From Parapristionchus giblindavisi (Eukaryota > Nematoda > Chromadorea > Rhabditida > Diplogasteridae), in contig CALSFV010000070.1 of assembly GCA_943737045.1 (NCBI GenBank), positions 124,001 to 188,000 of the forward strand: 64,000 nucleotides of DNA, read 5' to 3'. A program made the position numbers and the translations under genes. Numbering within the stretch: position 1 is the stretch's first letter; the number at the start of each line of letters is the position of its first letter. Shown here one piece after another: positions 1 through 12,600 of the stretch. The notes under the pieces are model-generated. The model had not been told where the DNA came from. It was given only the letters and a program-made list of their open reading frames with translations, and ran no database searches.

Positions 1-100
1 GGAAAATATAGCCAATATAAATATATCCGAAATGTGAAATTAAATTTAAACAGCGATATTCATAATTTTAGAATTTTATAATTTTTATAAGAACACATAC

Positions 101-1479
101 TTTGCTTCCTCCAATGCAGTCTGTATAGCATCTTCTAATATCTTTCCTTGTGATTCAAATTCCTTTGGAAGAGGAACTGCGAGAATTGTACCAGCTGGTA
201 GACCAAGAGATAAACTCATTCCTCAAAAGATCAAAGATCAATTTAAATGAGATCAAAGATAAAACTAACTAATTATATCAGCAATCTCATTGATATCAGT
301 ACTATTTGTTTGTCCAGTAAAATCAGTTTGAGAAGTAAAGAAACCAGGGAAAGAATTCTTTGATGAATAGACTAGAGTATTCACACCTTGTGTCTCCTTA
401 AAGATCAAAGATCAAAGATCAATCATGAAATCATTAAAAAAACTAACCAAAACTTCGAGAGTCTTTCCAATATCAAGTATTGATTTTATTCCTGCACAGA
501 CTACAGTAACCGGAGTACGAGATAGTTCAATCAAATCAGCTGAGATGTCGAAGGCTATAATGAACTAATGGTGAGTGATCATGAAAATTAAGCAATCTAT
601 TCTATCTCTTTATCATTCCTATAAATATGACTGAGTGATCACATAATCAATGAATACATTATCTTTCCTCACTCATTGTCAGAAAGTTCAAATAGATGCA
701 TTTTCAATCGCAAATTGTCCAGCTTTCCACAAAGGCCATGTTGACATTTACAAGAAAGTTTACAAAATGTTGAATATCGAGCTCTTCTCAATATATTATG
801 AATAACAAACTTTCTTCAGCTCCTCGATGAACTCCTCCTATTCCTCCTGTTGAGAATACATCAATTCCTGATTCATGAGCACACCACATTGTTGATGCTA
901 CTGTAGTTCCTCCTGTTAGACCCTGAATCAGAATATCGATTGATTGGTAGATCATTGATTGATAAGAACCTTAGTAAGAGTATAGGCCATATCTCTTCGT
1001 GATACTTTTACTGCTTTCTTGTCTTGTGAGATCATTTCTAATTCTGAATCGTTCAATCCAACTTTTATCTGGAAATATTATATTAACCAATACTTCAAAG
1101 AATATCAAGACGACAATAAGATAATATACTCCACAGAAACAAACAACAAATAGTTTAGAACAATAAATAAATTCAAACCTTTCCTCCAATAAGTGCAATA
1201 GTAGCAGGGATAGCTCCATTCTCTCTGATTACTTTCTCAAGACTTCGTCCAGTCCTGACAGAGATCAAAGATCAAAGATCATTCAAGATGAACTTACTGT
1301 AGATTGGTAGGATACGGTAGTCCATGAGTGATTACCGTACTTTCTAGAGCTACAACTCCTTTGCCTTCAGATTGTGCAGATTTGATCTCTTCAGATATAA
1401 TGATATGGTCTCGAAGAGAAGATCGATAAGAAGATAAAAGACGAGGAGAAATATTAGATAGAAGAGATGAGGAACGCAT
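101..1479 (-). CDS. Pseudouridine-5'-phosphate glycosidase (PsuG/IndA family), C-terminus off left edge
   Basis: Enzyme that splits pseudouridine 5'-phosphate into uracil and ribose 5-phosphate. The spliced minus-strand product reads through [19 protein letters not shown], then [82 protein letters not shown] and [15 protein letters not shown]. These are the family signature blocks, and splice phases agree at the junctions checked (for example GAA A|CC TTC giving ETF). Seven exons with short introns; the last visible donor is at 100, so at least one 3' exon lies outside the window. The start chosen at 1479 gives a Ser/Arg/Leu-rich, acid-free leader ([20 protein letters not shown]) that resembles a mitochondrial presequence. 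An upstream ATG at 1539 would add a run of F and L that is more likely pyrimidine-rich UTR. No kinase domain is visible in the part seen. Family call is firm; localisation is inferred. Confidence 0.92.
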
Positions 1480-1943
1480 ATTGAATAGAAGAAGAAGGAA
1501 GAGGAAGAGGAAGAAGAAGAGGAGATGGAGACTATTCAATCTATCTATCTATTCGTCTTATTTGACACGATGTATTGATTAGTATTAGAGATAGATAGGA
1601 ATAGAGAGAGTAATGAGAGAGGGAAGAGAATGAGAGAGACAAGTACAATCCATCCATCAGATCTTATCTATCTTATCAGTAATTGATAACAAGCATAATA
1701 CACTCTTTATCAGTTCATCAATCAATACTAGACAATTGGATCGATATAATAGCTTCTCAAGGAAATAATCGATAATTACTTGAGAGGATTCATTATATCA
1801 ATAAATAACTAAATTATGATGAAGAGACAATAAATACAATGAAAATACAAAGCGATACTAGTCCATCTTTCTTTCAATTACAATTTCAATGATTAGCGAG
1901 ATAAAAGAATATAGTTCATAGATCATAGATCAAAGATCAAAGA

Positions 1944-2990
1944 TCAAGCACATTTGGCTGGTTGAATTACATTGAAACAATCATTATGGATGAGCCATTC
2001 ATTATCCACCTATAATTAATCAATAATCAATATGAATAAATCGACAATATACAGTATACCTTCTTCCATACAAGAAGATAAGCTCCACTTTCTGGTCCTC
2101 TTGTACCATCCAAATGATAACTTCCTCTTTCAAATGCCCATTCATCTCCACCATTTACTTCCTCTGTTATGATCTACAATCAATCAATAACTAATCATAT
2201 TTAATCGATAATCATTAGATTACCGTAGCCGTCTGAACTCCATCAGCCATATCACTCTTGAAATACTCGACGATTCCTAAAATAATTGATTTGTGAATTA
2301 ATTACAGTATGTCATCACACCTGCTCTTCCCTTGACAGGAGTCTTTCCATGAGGCATGAAGTATCCATCTGGATCATAGATCTGAAAGAGATCAAAGATC
2401 AAAGACCAAAGATCAAATATATTTACCTGTCCAGCAGCTTGAGCATCTCCAGCATTGAATGCTTTCATGAAATCTTGTTGACGATTTTTGATCTCTTGGA
2501 AGAGAGCTTAAATAGTAGAAATGATATCATTTAGTAGTAGAAAGAAAGGAAGAGTAGACGATATATCTCATTTAGGACAATTCATCCATTTTAGATTAAG
2601 CAATTGGCGTATTTCACACATGCAACACATCTTCATGTAGCACACACGATGTTTATGGTGTACTTACCGTACTCATAGAGTGATTACCGTACCTCGATTA
2701 ACTGCGGAGAGAGGTGCAGATGAAAGAGGAATATGAGAGAAGAAGTTGGACATATTCTCATTAGATGATACAGCTGTACCTACTCTAAATGAATGCCATT
2801 CCAATACAGTAATCCAATCATTATTCATGGATTACGGTAGAAAGCGGAGTGAGACCATGCAATTTGTGATATATGCTGTTAACTTAGATAAGCATACTGT
2901 AACTTAGGCTTGACTGATACAGAAAGCGTTAACCAAAGATCAATGGATAAAGAGCGTATGAATAAATATGAATATAAGGGACATACCCAT
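1944..2990 (-). CDS. Small DUF4440 / SnoaL-like (NTF2-fold) protein, about 152 aa
   Basis: Belongs by appearance to the DUF4440/SnoaL-like NTF2-fold family, whose members are small cone-shaped proteins; many are uncharacterised, so no reaction is claimed. Visible pattern: QQDFMKAFNAGDAQAAGQ (helix followed by the 'GDA' turn), IYDPDGYFMPHGKTPVKGR, then GIVEYFKSDMADG, DEWAFERGSYHL, GAYLLVWKKVDNEWLIHND and a short tail ending KCA. Splice phases join in frame at each of the seven exons. The first exon may be only ATGG (2990-2987), joined to an acceptor at 2773 to give MAVSSNENMSNFF. If that microexon is wrong, translation can start at the internal ATG at 2753. The gene lies about 465 bp upstream of the PsuG start and 1.3 kb downstream of TOCA, all on the minus strand. 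The intron before 2692 begins GTACGGTAATC, a donor form that recurs across the window. Confidence 0.82.
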
Positions 2991-4297
2991 AGTTGAATTG
3001 AATTGAAGATTGAGATAATAGAAGAAGAAGAAGAAGATGTGAAGATGAAGTCTCCTCCCTTCTTTACTCTTTTATACTACTCCTTGACGGGATGAGGAGA
3101 GGGAGAGGGAGAGGGAGAGATCCTAGAGGGAGAAGGAGAGCAGATGGATAAGGAAGGGGGATAATACGTACTTCTATACCAAATAACTTCCGCAATTACT
3201 TCTTTTTATCCATTCTCTTCTACTCAATCTTCTACCATATCTACTTCTAAGAGTATCTATTATTCTTTCTTTTCTTTACTTCCGATATATTCTTTGGTCT
3301 ATTGCACATATTCTTTCAAAATAAAGGTTTCACTCAATATTTACATATGGAAGTCATGCAACACAAATTCGACGGTTCCAATTTCAATTGTGCAATTAAA
3401 ATCTTTATGGCGATATCTCCTTTTTTTTACATGTCAATATGCTCTTCATTGATCTATTCTTCAATGTGTTTATATATAATTGTATGTGCGTATATGAATC
3501 AATAATTGGATACAGTAATCTTATTTATTACTAAATGAATGAAGATGTGTAGCCATGTACGTCAATGGGTCACAATAACATAATAGACAAGAAGAGGACA
3601 ATAACGTAGATTGGCTAATCGATACTAGGACCCGATACAGTAGTAACATTGAGAAGACGGGGGACTTTAAATTAGGAACCAAGAGATGAATCAATCAATA
3701 AATCGATTAATTAATCAATCAATATTTATGGCTTACAATTGATGAATGTGATGAATACAACTCTATAATCTATTATATATGATAGTATAGATGTATATCA
3801 TCTACTCGTACTCTATTCTTAATCGATTGTTTAGCTTAGAAGAAGAAGAAGATTGATAGAAGACCAGAGAATAAAGAGAAGAATAGAGTATTGTACCGGA
3901 AGAAGAGAAAGAGGGGTGAATGGAGAATGTGAAACTATTAGAGGATGGAGATGAAACATATGTTAAGAGGGGAAAGGAGAATGAATTGAATGGGGAAGAA
4001 TGAACATTATGCTAGTTGTAGTGTATGACCGAGAATGAAGAAGAAGAAGCTGATAGTAGAGTATAGAACATGTACAATGAATGAATGAAAGGGTTAATGA
4101 AGATAAGATGGTAGTGGATTGAGCAATCGAAGAAGATGAAAGAGAAGATGAGAAGAAGTGAGAGAATGAAGAAAGAATGAAAATGGTATTGATAGATTGA
4201 ATGAATGAATGAATACAAGTATAAATGAAAGAGATTGATAGATAGATAGATAGAAGCTCATTGATACAATGGACAATCGAAGAATATATTGAATAGA
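2991..4297. other. Intergenic stretch between DUF4440 gene and TOCA 3' end
   Basis: No exon chain could be supported. The stretch holds purine-rich tracts (GGGAGA runs near 3,095-3,135), A/T-rich sequence and a short GATA tract near 4,235-4,255. Open frames here are low-complexity or lack splice-compatible ends. Confidence 0.6.
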
Positions 4298-6554
4298 TTA
4301 TTCAGATGGATACCATTTACATTTAAGATATGATGATGGTACAAATCCTTCTTGTTTACCATCAACTGATTTCACTCTTGTCCAACCATCTCCTTCATCT
4401 CTTTCTACTAAGATAAACTCCTGCAACATCAACTACATTAATACTTTAATACTTACAAATCAATAATCTAAAGTATTCAACAATGAGTATCAGTATTTAT
4501 CAGTATGTCAGTAAATGTAGTAATAAGAATTATAATATTCTAAAATTTTCAAGTTGTTTACTCAAAACATCATAAAATTTTCAATGAATAAAGTAGAGAA
4601 ATGAATGAATAAGTATAAATATACCTGTCCTTCCTTCATAATAATCGTTCCTTCTGTTGTTCCTCCTTCAAAATCAAACAGAGCCGTACATGTTCCCAAT
4701 GCAGGCATCGTCATCTCATCATATACCTTAATCAATCAATCAATATCAATCATTGCATCTACCGTAATCCTATTATTCTCCAGAGGAGTATGATGATATG
4801 ACTCATTGTAATGACATCAGATTAGTCTTTTCCTTCTTTGATCTTCTCGTCTTCTATTCATTTCGTCATCATCTTCTCTATCCGTCAAGTACATTCATAT
4901 CCATTCTCAATCTATTCTAACCTCCTTCTCTCACATATCTCATCCATACCATATTCCATCTATCTCTCCTCTCCCTCTCCATCATCTTCTTCTTCTTCAT
5001 CTTCTTCTGATTCTGACACTCATACATCCCTTCCTCTCTTCCTCTCTCTTCATAATACTATTCAATATGTTAAATGAAACAATATCAAATGATAAATGAC
5101 TACAAGATAATGAGATGGAATGGAGTATACCTCATCTCTATCTCTTCTCTCATTGTTATTAGTCACTCGACTTCCTTCACTGCTTACACTTTCTTCTGAA
5201 TAACTCGTACGATGACTCGCTGAAATTATATTTTATCAATAATATTCAAAGAATGAATAAATGATTAGATACAATAATAATAAAAGACAAACAATGATTA
5301 GGAGTAGATGATCCTCCATTGATGATCGTTCCGTTTAATGATGGTGGAATAGGTCGTGGAGGTGCATTTGATGATGATGAATAATGAGATGATGCGCCAC
5401 TCTCTGATCGAGATGATGGAGGAGTATCACTGCCACCTATAATATCATGTCATTAGACTTCATATGAAGAAAGCATCGACTAGATAAAAAAGAGATTATA
5501 GGAAAAGAGTGAAACATAAAAGTGATTGGGTCGATAGTGAGCGAGTTTTTTAATCTAATATAGCACACCACCAAAGATTGATCTTCCGCCACTTCTTGAA
5601 AACAATAAAACCTTTCATAGGTTTTATTTTGTCATTTTTTCGTTGTGTAAAACTTTGGCATAGTTTTAATTTTCATCGCATTATTTTACGAAAAGTTGTA
5701 AAATCGAAAAGGATAAAATTCACATACCAATTGGAGGAGCCGTATGTGCAATAGCATCATCGAGTTGGATACGATATCTGAATAATAATCAATAATTGAA
5801 TGAATAAAGGAGTAGATCATGAACGAATCAATACTATATAAATGACATCATGTGCTCACTTGTTCATAGCTACAGTAATCGCTTCAATCTCTGATCCATA
5901 ACTGATGATTTGTTGTTCACAATCAGCTGGATTACCCAATTTGGGATTATCACGATACACCTTAAATGAGATGATATAATCAATATTCTGGATCAATAAA
6001 TATATCATTTAAATAAAAAACAATCAATAGTTAATAGTATAAATATACCAATTGCATCTTGACAACTCCATCTCTTGATTGTATCTTCTTTTCTCTTTCC
6101 TTCTCTAATTCACTCAACTTCGCTTGTAATCTTCTAACTCTTTGTTGAGGAGGAAGAGATCCATAATCTGATGTTCCATCAGCCTACAACAATATTCATA
6201 GTCTAATATTCATCATTTACATTCAACAACAACTAGATCATAACAATTAATCTGATAGGTTAGATAAGCATATCATCAATCTGATATAATTTTTTTAAGT
6301 CCCTCACTATACATTCTAATGAAAAAAAAAGAATTATAAATAACAATTTCGTCAACATTCTCCGTTATATGTACTTATAAGGGTACTCAAAAGGAGAAGA
6401 ATTGACTGTAGTATTCTTCATAGAGACTAATTATATTACTATTACTACTCTTCCATCTATATATTCCCTCCACTTGGTGAACTTGGGCAACATCATAGTT
6501 ACAATAGCACAAAGAGTTTCCAAAGCTCAATACAAAGCTGTCCATCTTGTAGAA

Positions 6555-6619
<65 letters not shown>

Positions 6620-9600
6620 TAATAAATGCTTACATTCTTTTTCGGTTCATTTGTACTTCCTCCAAATATCTTATGATGCATACTCTGCTTTCGTGCAACT
6701 CCTTTCGAATCCTATAATTTCATTCATTTTATAATACAACCTCCTCTTGACTAACAAGGGAGTCATCATAAAAGGATGAGACTTATGAGAAATTGGACTT
6801 TTATTTCTGATTTCATCATATTTAGACAGCCCAAAGATATCCTCATAAGATTTTCCATAAGTCCTGTATGACTCCATTATAAACACTAATATGAATCAGC
6901 TGATATTATCTTCGATGACAAAGAAATATAGGAAAGACTAATCATTTGTCCTAACAATCCTCTATCTATCATATGTCTAACACGACAATCAACTAGAAGA
7001 GAAGGTATGTACTCTCTCTCTCTTCCTCTTCTAATCATGAAACTTGTCTTCTATCTCTTCTTCTTCATTCTCTTCATCTCATATCATCTGATTCTTCTCC
7101 ATTCATCACATTAACAATATCAATCATTCTATTGGTATGAGTAAACTCTTCATACATACCTTCTTATTAGTATTACTACCAAGTATTCCTCTCTTCAATG
7201 TAGTTCCTCCTCCTCCATCAATATTCTCACTTCCTCCTCCATTCAATACATCTTCTGGTCTACCAAGATCATCAAATTGATTCATTGGAGGATGAGGATA
7301 TCCTGTTCTGGAATATACATTCATCATAACATAAATCACACACAGCAAGACCATATAAACATCCAATGAAAGATCATTAATAGTAATCGGGAAATTGAGA
7401 ATGGAAGCGAATAAACGAATCGAGCTAACGTGTGTCAAAGATAAAAGATCAGTGGCCGTATGCAAGAACCGTTTTCCGGGAAAATGTGAAGTCATTAGCG
7501 TAGGCGGAGGCGTTTTCCAAAAATCCTCCGCCTACGCTAATGACTTCACATTTTCCCGGAAAACGGTTTTCCGTTGTTCTTGCATACGGCCACAGGATGA
7601 GTATCAAGACCTTTCACAAAGACAAAAGTAGGAAGTGATATGACAATACCTGAATGCTTCAACAAGAGCAGCAGTATCAGAAGGAGGATCAATAATCTCA
7701 AGTGCTTGTCTCATATCATCATGACATCGAGAGATTATTGTATTCACCTACAATCAATACTATTACTATCATATAGACATGAATGATCGAATGAATAATA
7801 TCTATCCATATATCAATATAATACTATAGCACCTCTTTCTCCGTATTGATAGCCATATCAAGAGCTGCTTTCGTATCTCGAATACGTTCATCATCTATTG
7901 CCTACAAGCATTACTATTAATTGGAGCTTATTTAAATATTGGGGACGGTGGATTATATACCACACCAAATATCATTTTAGAGCACACTTTGAAACCAGTA
8001 ATCAAGAGGTGGAAAAGAATAAGGATAAATATAAGATAGGATAGATACCCTCATTCGATTAAGTAGATTAGGTAGATGAGATTCAAAATGTGCTTGTTGT
8101 GCTTGATTAGCTGATTGTAATGCATGTGCATAATGTTGTTTAGCTTCTTCCGATTGATCCGAACGCATCTATAATCATTCATTATGATACAGATACTATA
8201 TCAATAGGTATGCTACAAATCATATAGATTATCCATCTACCAACATTTATCGACATATTACGATCTATCATAATTAAATTTAAAATTTGAATTAAATATT
8301 TTTTTAAGTGTACAAACCACTCACAGCAGCATTATTCTTAGCTCTTTCTAAATCTAATCGTGATATATCCATATTCTTCTCTGCTTTATTATACTTCAAA
8401 TATGCTGCCTCTGCTTCCTTGAAGGCTTTGCTGAAAATGAAAGCATTGGAAGAATCCATGTATTCCATGTACATCTAATCAATAATCGATCAATAGATCA
8501 AATCAATCAATAATACTGACCTATAAACTTTCTGTTGCTTTCCCATCGTATCACGTGCTGCAGCAAGATTCGAATTGATCTACAATGAATAATGACAAGA
8601 TGAATTAGAACATCTTTGTTAATCTATTTCTTTATGATATGGATGAAACCTCAATTCTCCTACTTCATTCTCGTTATTATTTCACAATTCAACTTATTAC
8701 TCTACTCTATCTTTCAACAATATCATAAGAGAAGAATATATTCATAGATTAGACTAATTCATAGTATATACTACTAATTGCCAACTGATTATTATAAATA
8801 GATATATGATTACCTGATTCAAATCATTCAATGTTTGTTTCCTAGCCAATCGATGGGCATTGGATTTAGTACTAATAAATGGAAGTACTTCCTTCTTCAT
8901 TCTCTCTGCATATACCTATAATCATTCATCTTTATTCTTTTCATATCAAGATATACACATATCTATAGTATAAACCTCTCACTCATTCTCATTTCATTCA
9001 CTTGACCATAGTGTGAACACAGACAAGCAGTAAGATGACACCTTCTACCTCTCCCTCTCCCTCTAGAAGGTAGAAGGAGAGGGAGAAGCAGCCAGTGTTA
9101 GATTGAAAGAGATGAATCTTATGTGCCCTTCTAATTCTAAGTGTGTACACAACAAATGACCAGAGACATGAATGAATATATGAAAAAGGAGAACCATCAA
9201 GAAGAGAGGGAAGTAGGGAGAGGGAGGGAGAAGGAAAGAGAGAGGGAGAGGGAGAAGGAGAAGAAGAAGATGTACATGAATGTAGATTCAATGAAGATCA
9301 TACAATAGACAAACTTCATACAAGGAAGGAAGACAAGCAATTATGTAGTAGAGAATATGCAGCCAAATATATATTGGAAGGGTCAATTCAATCTTTTCAG
9401 TCATTATATTCAGAATACATTATATAGGAGGACTAAGGAAGTTCCTTCGTTACTCTCTCACATAATCAATAACTAATCAATATAATGAATCAATAAATAA
9501 TCAAGTAGATCACTGGCCTCATGTTGTCCAGCCACAGCTTCCATTTCCTTTAATATCATATGGAATGATCGTATACATGTATATGTTCTAGCTGCTTCAT

Positions 9601-12600
9601 CATCATCTTTCTTCTTTCCAAGATTACGTTTCACTAATGATCTACAATAATCAATCAATAATTGAATGAATGAATACAAGTACATCTAATATCATAACTA
9701 CTTTCTTTATACATCCTTGACACTTCTTCCTCTTCTTCTTCTATTCTTATTTCATTTCAATCAATTCAAATAGGTCAAGGAGATCATTCTAACACAAGAC
9801 CCCATTATACTAATGAATCTATAGATCAAGTCAATCAATCAATCAATCAATATTTCAATCTTTCTTCTATCCCTTCCCTTTTATCTTTGAATGTGTAGTG
9901 TTACTTCCATTCATAGGACCAAAAGGGTGTGAGAAAGGAGAAGAGGGGGACTGATGAATAGAACGGAACCAAAAGAAAGATCAAGATGATGATGATGATG
10001 ATGATAGAAAAAGAGATGAGAATAGAAGAGATGAGGAATGATTATGTATTGAAAGAAAGGAAAGAAATGGAGATAAGTGGAGAAATAATGAATGAATAGA
10101 AAATGAATATCAATTTGATGATTAAGTGGAAATGAAATCATATACAAAAGATACATTGAATACATTCAATACAATATTCATTTCATGGATACTGTACTAC
10201 TATAGATATACACTCTACACTACACCATAATCAATCAATCGATAAATCAATAAATATAATCATACTTGAGTTTACTGGCGTATTCTTCTTCAATAACAGC
10301 TCGTTCCTTGCATAGAGTACCTACTTTATCAAGGAATTCGATGCCCTTATTGGTATGAGTGGCCACCACTTCTGTTTGATCCTGAAATCAATATCATACA
10401 TCATCCATTCATGATAGATCGATCAATCAATATTTCATCTAAATCCTTATACCATCCATTCTGATATGAATCTCTCTGTATTTTTTCATGAGATTATTGA
10501 TCATGTACACATTTGTCATACACCATTTCATTACTAACTTCTTGATATCCCATTATTATTGATTGTTTAACCTCTCCTTATTTATATACTCCATCATTCA
10601 TTCACAACAGGTACTACTTATTCACCCCTCCCACCCTCTATTACGTAGTTGAAAGACAGAAAGAAGGAAGAATAGAAGAGGGGGAGAGGGATAGGAGGGA
10701 TGGATAAGGATAGAAACTGGCATACATTTATGCCTCATTCCTACCCATGAATAAAACAAATGAGAGTAGAAGAAGAAGAAGAAGAAGATGTATAGTAAGA
10801 GAAGTAAAAGAGGTAACAGAGAATCCATTGTGAAAGAAGGTCGGAAGGAGACAAAAAGGATACCGCCAACTTCTTAATCAATCAATCCTTTATTCTATTC
10901 ATTCTATCTAATCTCAATCATTCTTTCTTTCTATTCAATTCAATATTATCATCTTCCTCACTCAATTCAAATACAATCAATGCAAACATCGAGAGGGAGA
11001 GAGAGAGAGAGGGAGAGAGAGAGAGGGAGGGAGAGAGAGAGAGAGAGGGAGAGAGGGAGAGAGAGAGAGAGAGCATCGTATCAATCGTATCAATCTATTC
11101 TTTCTTCTCTTACTGTGCCTTCAGCACTTTGCTTCCACCCTCTCTTTTTTGCATCTCCACCCCAAACATAGAGGGGGATGGATAGAGAGAGGAGAGAGGA
11201 GAGGGTGACAGGAGTGATATTGACCACTTGAGAGTGATGACCACTCTTCATTAGGGGAATAGAAACGGGACATGGAATAGGAAGAAGGAGAGGGAGAGAG
11301 AGAGAATGAATGTCCTGAGGGGGTCATGAAGGACTTTCTCTCCATCTCATTCACTCGTAATGCTTCAGTCTCCTTCCCCTCCCCCCTCTCTCTCATTCGC
11401 AGTGACAGATCGGCTTATGATTTGTCAATGTGGTAGAAGGAGGATGCAAGAGAGGAAGAGAGATAGAGAGGGGGGGAGAGAGAGAAGTATCGAAGGGGGA
11501 CTAAGCCTCCCCATATAACTCCTACTATTCACTATATGACACAACAAAGTGTGAGGATATACATAATACACATGAGATATTAACCACACTAAGCCATTCA
11601 TATCTATAGATGGACATAACAAGATATAGATCAGAAGGGAGATATAGTTCCATTAGATATCGATTGAGTAAAATAAGACTTCTACTATAATAGAGTACAC
11701 TTGATCTCTCTCAAGTAGTCTCCTATTAGCTCCATCATCAGTCTTGACTTCTCTTCATATCGTTCCACCTAAACAACCCCCTTCCCCTATACTCATCTTG
11801 AGATGAAGAGAGACAATACTTTATACTCTTCCCTTCAATAGTATATCTTTACTCTTCATACAATTCATGATGAGATGATACCATTTGATGAGAATGATAA
11901 AGAGAAGAGAAGAGAAGAGAAGACTACTATTGAGTCCCCCCCTCATCAATATATAATACCCTCGTAGAGACTGAGAGAGGAGAGTCGTCAATACTTCATA
12001 ATGTTTCCAATGAGAGTTGTACTACTCAAGAGAATAGAGAGAAGGGGAAGATGGATGGATAAAGGAGGAATGAAAGACATACTTCATATTGATATCCCAT
12101 GAGATAAATGAAGAAAGAAGAAGAAGGATGACAGAATGGACATTGCAAACATGCTCGATGGTCATCAAAGATGCCGAGTCTAGATGAGAAGATAGAGAAG
12201 ATAGAAGGAAGAACGGTGATAGAGATAGAGAGAGAAGGATACCAAAACACAAGGAATAGATCAAATGGAATAATCAATCAATCAATAATGAATGAATCAA
12301 TAATATCTACCTTCCATTGTTGTAGATAAGTCCTTGGTATATCATCCCCATCAGTTGATTCTCTTCGTGTAGCATTGATTAGATCCATAACTGATGCTCT
12401 AAGGGATGCCCCTCGAGCTTCATATGATAATACCATCACGAAGATCAAAGATCAATCAGATAACGGAGAAGACGTTAATGGTGACGTAGAAGGCAATCAA
12501 GTGAAGAGAACACGTTGAGTAACTAAGGGAGAATCAGATGGAGAGGGAGGGAGAGGGAGAGGGAGAGGGAGAGGACGGCTGGTTGGTTGTGTCTCCTTCT

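Noticed and set aside
6402..6734. 110-codon frame with a long Asn run (and Tyr run on the other strand)
   Set aside because: Translation of the (AAT)n microsatellite inside a TOCA intron.
6687..6886. Minus-strand open frame MESYRTYGKSYEDIFGLSK in a TOCA intron
   Set aside because: It runs into the next TOCA exon in a different frame (GFERSCTK instead of DSKGVARK), so it cannot be retained productively, and it has no acceptor of its own.
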